A stretch of DNA of 64,000 nt from Pseudomonadota bacterium. GTDB taxonomy: Bacteria > Pseudomonadota > Alphaproteobacteria > GCA-2731375. The stretch is taken from NCBI GenBank assembly GCA_027623205.1, contig JAQBYC010000003.1, positions 1 to 64,000 of the forward strand, given 5' to 3'. Of this stretch, positions 54,248-64,000 are shown piece by piece (positions within the stretch are counted from its first letter, which is position 1; each line of letters starts with the position of its first letter). Below the pieces are notes generated by a model. It was not told where the DNA came from, searched no databases, and saw only the letters and a program-made list of their open reading frames with translations. The translations under genes were made by a program, and so were the position numbers.

Positions 54248-55282
54248 ATGACGAAATTGGATATTGTCGCCAATGCGGCGCGCATGGTTGCACCGGGCAA
54301 GGGAATACTGGCCGCCGATGAGAGTACGGGAACCATTCAGAAGCGCCTGGATAGTATCGATGTTCCCTGCACCGAGGATAATCGCCGCACCTACCGACAA
54401 TTGCTGTTCACCACACCAGGTGCGGGCGATTATATTTCCGGCGTTATCCTGTTTGACGAGACCTTGCGGCAATCGGGCACGGATGGCGTGCCATTTACCA
54501 AGCTGCTGTGGGACAACGGCGTACTCCCGGGCATCAAGGTCGATGCCGGCGCCAAGGACCTGGCTGGCTCACCTGGCGAAAAGGTGACAGAGGGCCTGGA
54601 CGGCCTGCGGGAACGCCTGGCTGAATATGTGGAACTGGGCGCCGCATTCACCAAATGGCGGGCGGTGATCGATATAGGCAGCGGCATTCCCAGCCGCGCC
54701 TGTCTCGAGGCCAACGCCCACGCCCTGGCCCGCTATGCCGCCCTGTCGCAGGAAGCCGGTCTGGTGCCGATCGTGGAGCCGGAAGTACTGATGGATGGCG
54801 ATCATGATATCGAACGCTGCCGGGAGGTGACGGAAACCGCGCTGCAATTGACGTTCAGGGAATTGTTCAATCAGAATGTGCTGTTGGAAGGCATGGTGTT
54901 GAAACCGAACATGGTGCTGGCGGGCAAGCAATGCAGCCGGCAAAATTCGGTCCAGGAAGTGGCCGAAATGACCGTCAAGGTTCTGCGCCGGCAAGTGCCG
55001 GGCGCGGTGCCTGGTATAGCCTTTCTCTCCGGCGGGCAATCGGAAGAAGAGGCCACGGCCCATCTCAATGCCATGAACAAGCCCACGGCAATCGGGGGTC
55101 CGCTGCCTTGGGAGTTGAGCTTCTCCTACGGCCGTGCCTTGCAGGCCTCGGCCCTGCGGGCCTGGCGCGGTCAGGCCGACAACATTCCCGCCGCCCAGGC
55201 TGCTTTTGCGCATCGCGCCAAGATGAACAGTCTGGCCCGCAGCGGCGGCTATGAAACGACGATGGAACAGGACGCCACCTGA
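54248..55282 (+). CDS. Class I fructose-bisphosphate aldolase
   Basis: [47 protein letters not shown]; start trimmed. Confidence 0.96.
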   Translation: MTKLDIVANAARMVAPGKGILAADESTGTIQKRLDSIDVPCTEDNRRTYRQLLFTTPGAGDYISGVILFDETLRQSGTDGVPFTKLLWDNGVLPGIKVDAGAKDLAGSPGEKVTEGLDGLRERLAEYVELGAAFTKWRAVIDIGSGIPSRACLEANAHALARYAALSQEAGLVPIVEPEVLMDGDHDIERCREVTETALQLTFRELFNQNVLLEGMVLKPNMVLAGKQCSRQNSVQEVAEMTVKVLRRQVPGAVPGIAFLSGGQSEEEATAHLNAMNKPTAIGGPLPWELSFSYGRALQASALRAWRGQADNIPAAQAAFAHRAKMNSLARSGGYETTMEQDAT

Positions 55283-55971
55283 TGGCTTCAGGCGCGGATG
55301 GTGACGCAGACCGCTGCCGCCTGTATCTGATCACGCCGCCGGCGTTCGAACCGGCGGCTTTTGTGGACGACTTGCGGGCGGCCTTGGATGGCGGTGATGT
55401 GGCCTGCCTGCAATTGCGCCTGAAAGGCGTGGAGGACGATGCGGTGCGGCGCGCGGCCGAGGTGCTGATGCCCGTAACCCAGGAATACGGCGCGGCTTTC
55501 CTGATCAATGACCGTCCCGATCTGGCGCTGGAATTGCGCGCCGACGGCTGTCATGTCGGTCAGGAAGACACGCCCTACGCGCTGGCGCGCGAGATCCTGG
55601 GGGCCGATCATATCGTCGGCGTCACCTGCCATGCCTCCCGCCATTTGGCCATGGAGGCGGCGGAAGCGGGCGCCGATTATGTGGCCTTTGGCGCTTTCTT
55701 CGCCACCGGAACCAAGCAGGCCAAGGCTGCCGCGGATGTGGACGTTCTGCGGTGGTGGTCGGGAATTTTCGAGGTGCCCTGCGTCGCCATCGGCGGCATC
55801 ACGGTGGAAAATTGCCCGCCGCTGGTCGCCGCGGGGGCGGATTTTCTCTCGGTTGTCGCCGGCGTGTGGAATTATCCGGACGGCCCCGGCGCCGCCGTGC
55901 GTGCGTTCAACAAAGCCATCGCCGAGGCGGGCCGACAGGCGCCCGTTGACGCATCCGCCGAGGTGCGATGA
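55282..55971 (+). CDS. thiE: Thiamine phosphate synthase (ThiE-like)
   Basis: [64 protein letters not shown]. Confidence 0.88.
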   Translation: MASGADGDADRCRLYLITPPAFEPAAFVDDLRAALDGGDVACLQLRLKGVEDDAVRRAAEVLMPVTQEYGAAFLINDRPDLALELRADGCHVGQEDTPYALAREILGADHIVGVTCHASRHLAMEAAEAGADYVAFGAFFATGTKQAKAAADVDVLRWWSGIFEVPCVAIGGITVENCPPLVAAGADFLSVVAGVWNYPDGPGAAVRAFNKAIAEAGRQAPVDASAEVR

Positions 55972-56402
55972 ACGTTCCGATGCAAAGTCAAAAACTGGCT
56001 CTTGGCTTGATCGAGGGCGGTTTGACCCTATCGGGTGTCACTGCGGCGGTCACCCCCCTGGCCCTGTGGGTGGCCTGGTCGGAGATGGTGTTCTATTTGG
56101 TTCTATCGGTTGGTTGCGGGGCCTTCTTGATCTTTATCGGACTGGCTCGGTTGCGCGGCCTACTGGCGCCCGACCATGCGCCGGGCGCGAAGGTTATAGA
56201 TTTTGAAAGTCTGCGCCGACGGCGGGTCGATTGGGAACAGTTGCAGGACGAAGACCGCGGGGTCCGGCGCCGCCAGCGCTCCATCAAAGGCGATGCCCAG
56301 CGCGAGTTCGGCTATATGGTGCGCATCACCACCTCGCTGATCCTGATCGCCGTGCTGCTGTTCCTGGCCGTCTGGGCGATGATGGAAATCCGCTACGGCT
56401 AA
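55968..56402 (+). CDS. Hypothetical membrane protein
   Basis: Two N-terminal and one C-terminal hydrophobic segments; ATGA overlap with thiE-like gene. Confidence 0.7.
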   Translation: MNVPMQSQKLALGLIEGGLTLSGVTAAVTPLALWVAWSEMVFYLVLSVGCGAFLIFIGLARLRGLLAPDHAPGAKVIDFESLRRRRVDWEQLQDEDRGVRRRQRSIKGDAQREFGYMVRITTSLILIAVLLFLAVWAMMEIRYG

Positions 56403-56542
56403 CCATTTTTGAGATGGCGGCTCCTGCCGGGCCCCTTTACCCTGCCGGTCCTTGGACATTGCGGTTGGGCTTTTCATCCATGTTGATGGCAGTATGACCG
56501 CTTGGCATTAACCGCACCTCATTGAAACAGGCGGAGAGCAAC

Positions 56543-58267
56543 ATGACGCGCAAGAAACCGGATGAATTACGCAGCCACCGTTGGTTCGGCGTGGATGATA
56601 TGCGTGCCTTCGGTCACCGCTCCCGCGCCAAACAGATGGGTTACAGTACCGCCGATTTCGCTGGCAAGCCGGTCATCGCTCTCATCAACACTTGGTCCGA
56701 TCTGAATGCCTGCCATATGCATCTGCGCCAGCGGGCGGAGGAGATCAAGCGCGGGGTGTGGCAGGCCGGTGGCTTTCCCGTCGAACTGCCGGCGATGTCT
56801 CTCGCCGAGCCAATCGTCAAGCCGACCACCATGCTGTACCGCAATTTTCTGGCCATGGAGGTGGAGGAATTGTTGCGCAGCCATCCCATTGACGGTGTGG
56901 TCCTGATGGGTGGTTGTGACAAGACCACGCCGGCCCTATTGATGGCGGCCACCAGCATGGACCTGCCGGCGATTTTTTTCCCCGCCGGCCCGGCCCTGCG
57001 CGGCAACTGGGCCGGCCAAACCCTGGGCACGGGCAGCGATGCCTTTAAGTTCTGGGCCGAACGCCGGGCCGGCCGTCTGGATGCCAAGGATTGGGACGCC
57101 ATCGAAAGCGGCATTTCCCGCTCGCCGGGCACCTGCATGACCATGGGTACGGCTTCGACCATGACCGCTATTGCCGAGGCCCTGGGCCTGATCCTGCCTG
57201 GCGGCAGCTCGATCCCCGCGGCCGACAGCGCGCATGCCCGCCTGGCCTCGGAAAGCGGCCGGCGCATTGTCGAGATGGTCTGGGATGATATCAAGATCAC
57301 CTCGTTCCTGGACGACCGCGCCTTCCGCAACGCCATGCGCCTGACCATGGCCTATGGCGGATCAACCAATGCCGCCGTGCATATTCTGGCCTTGGCCGGT
57401 CGTGCCGGAGTCGATGTGAAACTGGACGATCTGGATGCCATCGCCCGCGAGGTGCCCCTGCTGGCCAACATCCGGCCTTCGGGCAAATATCTGATGGAGG
57501 ATTTCTATTATGCCGGCGGCATCCGGGCCCTGATGGCGCGCCTTTCGCACCTGTTGGAAGGCGATGCGCCGACGGTCAGCGGCCATACGCTGGCCGAAAA
57601 TATTGCCGGCGCTGAAGTCTATGATGATGACGTAATCCGGACACTGGCCAATCCGGTGTCGACGCAACAGACCCTGGCGGTACTGCGGGGCAATCTTGCC
57701 CCGACCGGCGCCGTGCTGAAGCCCATCGCCGCCGACCCGAAACTGTTGAGCCACACTGGCCCGGCCGTGGTATTCGATGACTACAACGATATGGCGGCCC
57801 GGATCGATCAAGATGATCTGGAGGTAACGGCGGACAGCGTCTTGATCCTGCGCAACTCCGGCCCCCAGGGCGGGCCGGGCATGCCGGAGTGGGGCATGCT
57901 GCCGATCCCGAAGAAGCTGTTGCGGCAGGGCGTCGATGACATGGTGCGCCTGTCGGATGCGCGTATGAGCGGTACGTCCTATGGCACCTGCGTGTTGCAT
58001 ATTTCGCCGGAGTCTTTTGTTGGCGGCCCCCTGGCACTGGTGCGGACGGGGGATCTGATCAAGCTCGATGTGCCGGCCCGGCGCCTGGATCTGTTGCTCG
58101 ATGATGCGGAACTGGCGCGGCGGCAGGCGGCCTGGACACCGCCGCCGCCGCGCTATGGCCGTGGTTTCGGCGCCATCTATGCCCAGCATGTCACCCAAGC
58201 CGACCAGGGCTGTGATTTCGCCATTCTGCGCGATGGCGAAGCGGTGCCCGAGCCCGAGATTCACTGA
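56543..58267 (+). CDS. IlvD/Edd family dehydratase (L-arabonate dehydratase-like)
   Basis: LINTWSDLNACHMHLRQRAEEIKRGV, VVLMGGCDKTTPALLMAA, SRSPGTCMTMGTASTM. Confidence 0.92.
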   Translation: MTRKKPDELRSHRWFGVDDMRAFGHRSRAKQMGYSTADFAGKPVIALINTWSDLNACHMHLRQRAEEIKRGVWQAGGFPVELPAMSLAEPIVKPTTMLYRNFLAMEVEELLRSHPIDGVVLMGGCDKTTPALLMAATSMDLPAIFFPAGPALRGNWAGQTLGTGSDAFKFWAERRAGRLDAKDWDAIESGISRSPGTCMTMGTASTMTAIAEALGLILPGGSSIPAADSAHARLASESGRRIVEMVWDDIKITSFLDDRAFRNAMRLTMAYGGSTNAAVHILALAGRAGVDVKLDDLDAIAREVPLLANIRPSGKYLMEDFYYAGGIRALMARLSHLLEGDAPTVSGHTLAENIAGAEVYDDDVIRTLANPVSTQQTLAVLRGNLAPTGAVLKPIAADPKLLSHTGPAVVFDDYNDMAARIDQDDLEVTADSVLILRNSGPQGGPGMPEWGMLPIPKKLLRQGVDDMVRLSDARMSGTSYGTCVLHISPESFVGGPLALVRTGDLIKLDVPARRLDLLLDDAELARRQAAWTPPPPRYGRGFGAIYAQHVTQADQGCDFAILRDGEAVPEPEIH

Positions 58268-58308
58268 CATTTCATTGACAGCGCGCCTGATCTAAGCCGC
58301 AATGGCGC

Positions 58309-59490
58309 ATGGATCATTTTAGACAATCGGCGCCTCTCGAACGGGCGCGTAAATTGGCTGATGCGGTTACAGCGGCCGCGGCTGAGATCGAGCGGACCCG
58401 GCGCATACCCGAACCGCTGTTGACGCAGGTGCACGACGCGCGGTTGTTCCGCATGTTATTGCCCGACGATCTGGGTGGTGACGAAATTCATCCGTGCGAT
58501 TATCTGCTGACCATGGAGGAACTGGCCCGCCATGACGCTTCGGTCGCCTGGAATATATTCGTAGGCAACTCCGCCGCGCTGATAGCACCTTTCCTGGAAC
58601 TGGAAACGGCGCAGCAGATTTTTTCCGATCCCCGCACCGTGGTCTCCTGGGGCCCGCCTCATGGCGGCACGGCGGACGCGGTCGAGGGGGGCTATCGGGT
58701 CAGTGGCACCTGGGAGTTCGCCTCCGGCTGCCGGCAGGCCAACTGGATGGGTGTTCATTGCCGGGTGCGCGAGGCGGACGGCAGCTTGCGCCTGAACCAT
58801 GCCGGTCGGCCCACACTGCGTACGCTGTTGTTTGCGATCGACCAGGCCGAACTGCACGATACCTGGGATACCATCGGGCTGCGCGGCACCGCCTCGGACA
58901 GCTATAGCGTCAATGATCTGTTTGTCGCCGAGGAATATTCGGGAACCAGGGATGATCAGGCCCTGCGCCGCAAAAGTGGACCGCTGTACGCCTTCCCCCA
59001 GCAGGGCCTTTATGCCGTCGGGGTCGCCGGTGTCGCCCTCGGGCTGGCGCGGGCCATGCTGACGGCCTTCGCCGACCTGGCCGCCGAAAAGACCCCGCGC
59101 GGCCGGCCCCGGCTGGCGGATACGACGACGGTGCAATCGGACTTCGCCAAGGCCGAAGCCACCCTGGGCGCCGCGCGGGCTTATCTGCTGGAGGCCCTGG
59201 CGGAAGTTTATGCCAGCGCCAGCAAGATGGGGATTGAGGCGACAGAGCCCATCGACATACCCGCCCGGGCCCGCGTACGCCTGGCGGCAACCCATCTTAT
59301 TCACGGCGCGATCGAGGTTGCCGATTGGGTTTATAAAGAAGCCGGCGTCAGCGCCATCTTTCCCGGCACGCCGTTCGAGCGGCGCTTCCGCGACATGCAT
59401 ACCCTCTCGCAGCAAATTCAATCCCGTGGCGCCCATTACGAAGCAGCCGGACAGGTTTTATTGGGTAATCCGCCCGAAGTCTATTTTTGA
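58309..59490 (+). CDS. Acyl-CoA dehydrogenase family protein (flavin monooxygenase/hydroxylase-like)
   Basis: RLFRMLLPDDLGG, HDASVAWNIFVGNSAA, DTWDTIGLRGTASDSYSVNDLFV. Confidence 0.85.
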   Translation: MDHFRQSAPLERARKLADAVTAAAAEIERTRRIPEPLLTQVHDARLFRMLLPDDLGGDEIHPCDYLLTMEELARHDASVAWNIFVGNSAALIAPFLELETAQQIFSDPRTVVSWGPPHGGTADAVEGGYRVSGTWEFASGCRQANWMGVHCRVREADGSLRLNHAGRPTLRTLLFAIDQAELHDTWDTIGLRGTASDSYSVNDLFVAEEYSGTRDDQALRRKSGPLYAFPQQGLYAVGVAGVALGLARAMLTAFADLAAEKTPRGRPRLADTTTVQSDFAKAEATLGAARAYLLEALAEVYASASKMGIEATEPIDIPARARVRLAATHLIHGAIEVADWVYKEAGVSAIFPGTPFERRFRDMHTLSQQIQSRGAHYEAAGQVLLGNPPEVYF

Positions 59491-59505
59491 GATGAGCGCT
59501 GTTGG

Positions 59506-60417
59506 ATGAGTTTGGCCGCGATTGTCTCGCCGACCTGGCGCAATAATTTTATCGGTTTGCTGTTGGTCCTATTGGGTGGTCTTTTCATCACCTCACTGAC
59601 CTGGATCGTCCGTAGCGTGGCCGATGACATCCATCCCCTGCAGGCCGGCTTCATGCGCTATGGCTTCGGCACGCTGTTGCTGCTGCCCCTGATCATGAAG
59701 TTTGAAAAGTCGGACTTCGATGTGAAATTGATGGGCTGGCATTTTCTGCGCGGTGTCGTTCATGCGGTCAGCGTGTTGTTGTGGTTTTACGCGGTAACGC
59801 AAATAACCCTGGCTGATCTGACCGCGTTAAGCTTTACCGCGCCGGTCTTCGTCACCATCGGGGCGTTCCTGTTCCTGGGCGAAACTTTCAGCCACCGCCG
59901 CCTGGGCGGGATTATTTTGGCATTCATCGGCGCGATTGTCATTTTGCGGCCTGGCGTTGAAACCATCTCGATCGGCGCCATCGCCATCCTGGCCGCCTCG
60001 CCGTTTCAGGCGGCCTCGACCCTGATCGGCAAGCGTCTGGTCGTGCGCACCTCGATCTTTGCCATGGTTTTCTATTTGTCCCTGTTCGTGACCATGGTCA
60101 GCCTGATCCCCGCCCTGCTGGTCTGGGTGATGCCATCCCTGCACACCTGCGCCCTGACCTTCGCCGCCGGCGTGATGGCGACGCTGGCGCATTTCTGCTG
60201 GAGCAAGAGTTTCCAGATCGCGGATTTATCGTTCACCCAGCCCGGCTTTTATTTCACCCTGATCTGGGCCGCCGCCATCGGTTATTTTTTCTTCGGCGAA
60301 CGCCCCGACCTATGGTCAGGGCTGGGCGCCGCGATTATCATCGCCGCTACGGCCTATATAGCGGCCCGCGAGCGGCAGGTCCGCCGCCGGGCAAAAGCGG
60401 TGGGAGAGAAAACATGA
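59506..60417 (+). CDS. DMT superfamily (EamA) transporter
   Basis: 10-TM pattern; ADLTALSFTAPVFVTIGAFLFLGE. Confidence 0.92.
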   Translation: MSLAAIVSPTWRNNFIGLLLVLLGGLFITSLTWIVRSVADDIHPLQAGFMRYGFGTLLLLPLIMKFEKSDFDVKLMGWHFLRGVVHAVSVLLWFYAVTQITLADLTALSFTAPVFVTIGAFLFLGETFSHRRLGGIILAFIGAIVILRPGVETISIGAIAILAASPFQAASTLIGKRLVVRTSIFAMVFYLSLFVTMVSLIPALLVWVMPSLHTCALTFAAGVMATLAHFCWSKSFQIADLSFTQPGFYFTLIWAAAIGYFFFGERPDLWSGLGAAIIIAATAYIAARERQVRRRAKAVGEKT

Positions 60418-60983
60418 GCCTGCCCCTGGTAGTAGCGATCACGGGCGCCAGCGGTATCATCTATGGCATCGATATTCTGCGCGCCCTGCGTAAACTGACG
60501 GTGCCGACCCACCTTGTCGTCAGTGAAGCGGCGGTGCAGACCCTCAAATATGAGACCGACATGACCTTGGCCGAGGTGCGGGCCCTGGCGGACGTGGTCC
60601 ATTCCAACAAGGATATCGCGGCCGCCATCTCATCGGGCTCGTTCCTCACCCGGGGCATGATCGTCGCGCCCTGTTCCATCAAGACCCTGTCGGCCGTCGC
60701 CAATTCCTATGATGCCGACCTGGTGGCGCGCGCGGCGGATGTGACCCTGAAGGAACGCCGCCCCCTGGTTCTGATGGTGCGCGAAACGCCGCTGCATAAA
60801 GGCCATCTGGACCTGATGGCCCGCGCGGCGGACTATGGCGCGATCATCCTGCCGCCCATGCCGGCCTTCTACCACAGGCCCAAAACCATCCAGGACATCG
60901 TCGACCAGGGCGTCGGCCGCGCCCTGGACCAGCTGGGCGTCACGCACGCGTTATTCCCACGCTGGAACGACGAGAAAGCTTAA
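60414..60983 (+). CDS. ubiX: UbiX family flavin prenyltransferase
   Basis: VVAITGASGIIYGIDILRAL, APCSIKTLSAVANSYDADLVARAADV; start trimmed. Confidence 0.94.
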   Translation: MSLPLVVAITGASGIIYGIDILRALRKLTVPTHLVVSEAAVQTLKYETDMTLAEVRALADVVHSNKDIAAAISSGSFLTRGMIVAPCSIKTLSAVANSYDADLVARAADVTLKERRPLVLMVRETPLHKGHLDLMARAADYGAIILPPMPAFYHRPKTIQDIVDQGVGRALDQLGVTHALFPRWNDEKA

Positions 60984-61639
60984 GCCTCGGGCGTATCCCT
61001 GGGTTCGGTTGCCTGCATGGCGGGGCGCTGGGAAAAGTCGTTGTACCAGCTGACTAGATTTGGCCGCCCGGGCCTGAAATCCCATAGCCAATCGCGCCAG
61101 TTCTGGTAGCCGCAGGCGATGGCGACGGTAATCTGCGCCAAATTGGGCAGGCTTCCGCCCGCAATCTCCAATTCCGCGGCCCGTTGCTCGCAACGATCGA
61201 AGCAGCGGGTTATGCGGTCCCGTTGTTTCTGCAGAAACCCATCGGAGCGTAACGCCACGGGCCGCAACATTTCAGCCCGCATGGCGACCTGCGCTTCCAG
61301 CAGACCGTCGGCGATGGCGTACAACGACCACATGGGCCACTGGCTATCATCCGCCGGTATGATCCTGGCGCCCGCCGATTGTTGCTTGGCCCGGTCGTTC
61401 AAATATTGGCAAATCAGGGTTGAATCCCCCAATGCCACGCCGTCGTCGGTTAGCAATGTGGGTATGCGCGCAACGGGATTGGCTTCAGCCAGCCCGGCGG
61501 TGAAAGGCACCGTGGCGTACCCCCATTCCAGCGGCCAGGTTGTCGGCCTGACCGCAATCTGGTCCCACAGGCCAAGCTCCTTGGCCGCGACGACAACCTT
61601 GCGCGTGAAGGGTGAGGCGGGTGTCCAAAATAACTGCAA
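60980..61639 (-). CDS. Glutathione S-transferase family protein
   Basis: MQLFWTPASPFTRKVVVAAKELGL; ARIPTLLTDDGVALGDSTLICQYL. Confidence 0.93.
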   Translation of the reverse strand: MQLFWTPASPFTRKVVVAAKELGLWDQIAVRPTTWPLEWGYATVPFTAGLAEANPVARIPTLLTDDGVALGDSTLICQYLNDRAKQQSAGARIIPADDSQWPMWSLYAIADGLLEAQVAMRAEMLRPVALRSDGFLQKQRDRITRCFDRCEQRAAELEIAGGSLPNLAQITVAIACGYQNWRDWLWDFRPGRPNLVSWYNDFSQRPAMQATEPRDTPEA

Positions 61640-61765
61640 GATAACCTACCTCTATTCTTTGCGGATTATTGTATGGCCAGCGTTAGACAAAAGCGAATGG
61701 GTGTGCACAAAATCAGATGAGATTTGGATCATTCGTGAACGGCCCGGGGAAAGGGAGCAAAAACA

Positions 61766-62161
61766 ATGGCAGTGACGTTGGAAGAAGCCAATCGCATAGC
61801 ACAGGGCGCGCTGGCGAAGGCCGCCGGACTTGGGATCAAAATCAATGTGGCGGTCTGCGATGGCGGCGGCCGCTTGCTGGTTTTTCAGCGCATGGACAAT
61901 GCCATGTGGGCCGGCGTCTATGGCAGCCAGGGCAAGGCGATCGCCTCCGCCTCGTTCGGCCGGCCCAGCGGTGAACTTACCGAACGGGCCGCGCATCCGA
62001 CTTTTCGTGGGATCGTTGCCGCGGAAGGCGGTCACATGATCATGGGCCAGGGGGCCGTGCCGATCATTCGGAACGGGGTGGTGGAAGGCGCCTGCGGCGT
62101 TGGCGGCGGCACCGCGCAGGAAGACGAGGACTGCGCCCGCGCCGGCGTTGATGGGCTTTAG
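61766..62161 (+). CDS. GlcG/HbpS family heme-binding protein
   Basis: NVAVCDGGGRLLVFQRMDNAMWAGVYGSQGKAIASASFG; C-terminal GVGGGTAQEDEDCARAGVDGL. Confidence 0.9.
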   Translation: MAVTLEEANRIAQGALAKAAGLGIKINVAVCDGGGRLLVFQRMDNAMWAGVYGSQGKAIASASFGRPSGELTERAAHPTFRGIVAAEGGHMIMGQGAVPIIRNGVVEGACGVGGGTAQEDEDCARAGVDGL

Positions 62162-62307
62162 CGGCCCGCCCGGCGCCCATCCTGAATGGTCGTCGATCAT
62201 TTGGCCGAAGTCCCGCAGCCAATTTCCCGCGGCGCGGTGGACTCTGGAACTCCTGGGGGCCTATCATGCTTGTGATCATGAACACATTTCGCTGAAGGTG
62301 AATAACA

Positions 62308-63222
62308 ATGGTTACCGAACCGACCAGGAACCAGTGGGACGTCAGGCGCCTTGCCGGGGCGCTCGGCGCTGAAGTTCGCGGGCTCAGGCTCGCCGAAGCC
62401 GACGAGGTCGACATCGCCGCGATCAAGCGGCTGTTGAACGAGCACATGGTGCTGTTCTTCCCCCAGCAATTTATGAGCATGGACGAGCATGTCGCGTTCG
62501 GCCGCCCGTTTGGGCCGCTTGAGGGGCACCCAAACCTCACGGACCGGAATTCCGTCCAGCACCCCGAGATTTTCAAGTTGACCGCAAGCCAGGGCGGCAT
62601 CGCGGACGAGTGGCATACGGACCTTACATTCCAGCGGGAGCCCGCCTTGATGTCGATCCTCAACATGGTGAAATGCCCCGATACCGGGGGCGATACCATG
62701 TGGAGCAACCTGTGCGCGGCGTTTGATGCCTTGTCGCCCCCATTGCAGGAAATGTGCACCGGACTAACTGCGTTGCACGATGCCCACCCCCATGACCGGG
62801 CGGACAAGATGGCGATCCACCCAGTGGTGCGCGTACACCCGGAAACCGGACGCCAGGCGCTCTACGTCAGCGAGCACTTTACCCGGCGCATTGTGGAGAT
62901 GAGCGCGCCCGAGAGTGATGTGCTGCTGGGTTTCCTGACGAGTTGGGTGCAGAGCCCCCGGTTCACCGTCCGCTATCACTGGGAAGAAGGCACCATCGGG
63001 ATGTGGGACAACCGCTGCACCCAGCATTCGGTCCTGAATGATTTCACGGAAGAACGGATCATCCAGCGGGTCACCGTCATGGGGGACCGGCCCGAAGGAG
63101 CGGGCGCCCGTTGGCAGCCCTGGACAAAGCAGGCGCGCCGCTCCGCCATGAGCCGCCACGACCGCCAGCTGATCGGTTTCCTCAAGGGCCAGGCCGCAGA
63201 CGCCGCTGACGCCGCGGAATAG
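62308..63222 (+). CDS. TauD/TfdA family dioxygenase
   Basis: GIADEWHTDLTFQREPALMSIL (HxD) and WDNRCTQHSVLND distal His. Confidence 0.94.
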   Translation: MVTEPTRNQWDVRRLAGALGAEVRGLRLAEADEVDIAAIKRLLNEHMVLFFPQQFMSMDEHVAFGRPFGPLEGHPNLTDRNSVQHPEIFKLTASQGGIADEWHTDLTFQREPALMSILNMVKCPDTGGDTMWSNLCAAFDALSPPLQEMCTGLTALHDAHPHDRADKMAIHPVVRVHPETGRQALYVSEHFTRRIVEMSAPESDVLLGFLTSWVQSPRFTVRYHWEEGTIGMWDNRCTQHSVLNDFTEERIIQRVTVMGDRPEGAGARWQPWTKQARRSAMSRHDRQLIGFLKGQAADAADAAE

Positions 63223-63267
63223 CCGGTCGCTCCATAGTGCCGCGGCTCCGTCTTGCCGGGCGCCACG

Positions 63268-63657
63268 ATGAGCACCGTAATCATCCTGCAAATTCTGTAT
63301 GCCCTGGTTGGGGCGGCGTACAACGCCGTCAGTATCGCGCGGGTGAGGCGCGGCCGCGCACCCTTGTCGGCGACCAATCCCGTGAAAGGACTGGTCATCA
63401 TGGCGGTCGTTGCCGGGGTAACCCTGACGCAGCCCTATGTCCAGGGCGCCATCTATATCATCGGCTGGTTGGTGTTGATCTGGTATCTCGGCCGCGGCGC
63501 GGTTGCCGCCCATTTCAAGGCGATCAGCAGCCGTCAAAACCTGCACCTGTACGCTTCCCTGCCGGCGGCGTATCTGGCCTTTTTGATCAATGGCTTTGGC
63601 GTCGTTGTCGGTGGTATCGGCGTTCTGTCCATGCTTGGGACGCTACTGCATCATTGA
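63268..63657 (+). CDS. Small hypothetical membrane protein
   Basis: Four hydrophobic segments; family not recognised. Confidence 0.65.
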   Translation: MSTVIILQILYALVGAAYNAVSIARVRRGRAPLSATNPVKGLVIMAVVAGVTLTQPYVQGAIYIIGWLVLIWYLGRGAVAAHFKAISSRQNLHLYASLPAAYLAFLINGFGVVVGGIGVLSMLGTLLHH

Positions 63658-63703
63658 AGCTTTAGTTGAGTTTTGGCCGCCCCCCGAAGAAATTTTGAAA
63701 TGT

Positions 63704-64000
63704 TTAGGCCGTGGGAAAGAAGCGGTTTTCAGGCCGGGGCAGGCCAAGGTTCTCCCGCAATGTCCTGCCTTCGTATTCGCGGCGGAACAGGCCGCGCCGC
63801 TGCAACTCGGGCACCACGTGATTGACGAAATCTTCCAATCCGCCGGGCAAATAGGGGAACATGACGTTGAAGCCATCGCAGCCCGCCTCTAGCAGCCATT
63901 CCTCCATCTGGTCGGCGATCATGTCCGGCGTGCCGACCATGGCCAGACCGGAATAACCGCCCAGACGTCCCGCCAATTGCCGGACGGTCAGGTTCTCCCG
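63704..64000 (-). CDS. LLM class flavin-dependent oxidoreductase (NtaA/DszA-like), C-terminal part; truncated by window edge
   Basis: Frame open to window end; VGTPDMIADQMEEWLLEAGCDGFNVMFPYLPGGLEDFVNHVVPELQRRGLFR. Confidence 0.88.
   Translation of the reverse strand, partial: RENLTVRQLAGRLGGYSGLAMVGTPDMIADQMEEWLLEAGCDGFNVMFPYLPGGLEDFVNHVVPELQRRGLFRREYEGRTLRENLGLPRPENRFFPTA

Overview
High-GC chromosomal window, most likely from a Rhodospirillales-like alphaproteobacterium (inferred from gene content and synteny, not computed). Most of it is housekeeping: metX-metW, chorismate mutase-hisC-tyrA, thiD-glmM-folP-ftsH-tilS, cpoB-pal-tolB-tolA-tolR-tolQ-ybgC, ruvB-ruvA-ruvC-yebC, 5-FCL/zapA with a probable 6S RNA between them, and tkt-gap-pgk-orf-fba-thiE. 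Accessory genes include an MCP with a small periplasmic sensor, SDR/Gfo-Idh/HpaI/amidohydrolase catabolic genes, a second FtsH next to cbpA-cbpM, a class III cyclase, an FNR-type regulator, VOC/NUDIX/HbpS genes, and a catabolic tail (dehydratase, acyl-CoA dehydrogenase-like, EamA, UbiX, GST, TauD, truncated LLM monooxygenase). The most unusual signal is a family of about 105-bp intergenic repeats made of three consecutive hairpins. There are six recognisable copies: about 3850-3953, 21319-21422 (minus), 25762-25868, 26854-26956 (minus), 53516-53620 and 53615-53722. One pair is in tandem, one pair flanks a VOC gene in inverted orientation, and two copies overlap the stop codon of the neighbouring gene. 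No CRISPR array, tRNA, rRNA, prophage or transposase was recognised. Product calls come from reading the translations; no database search was run.
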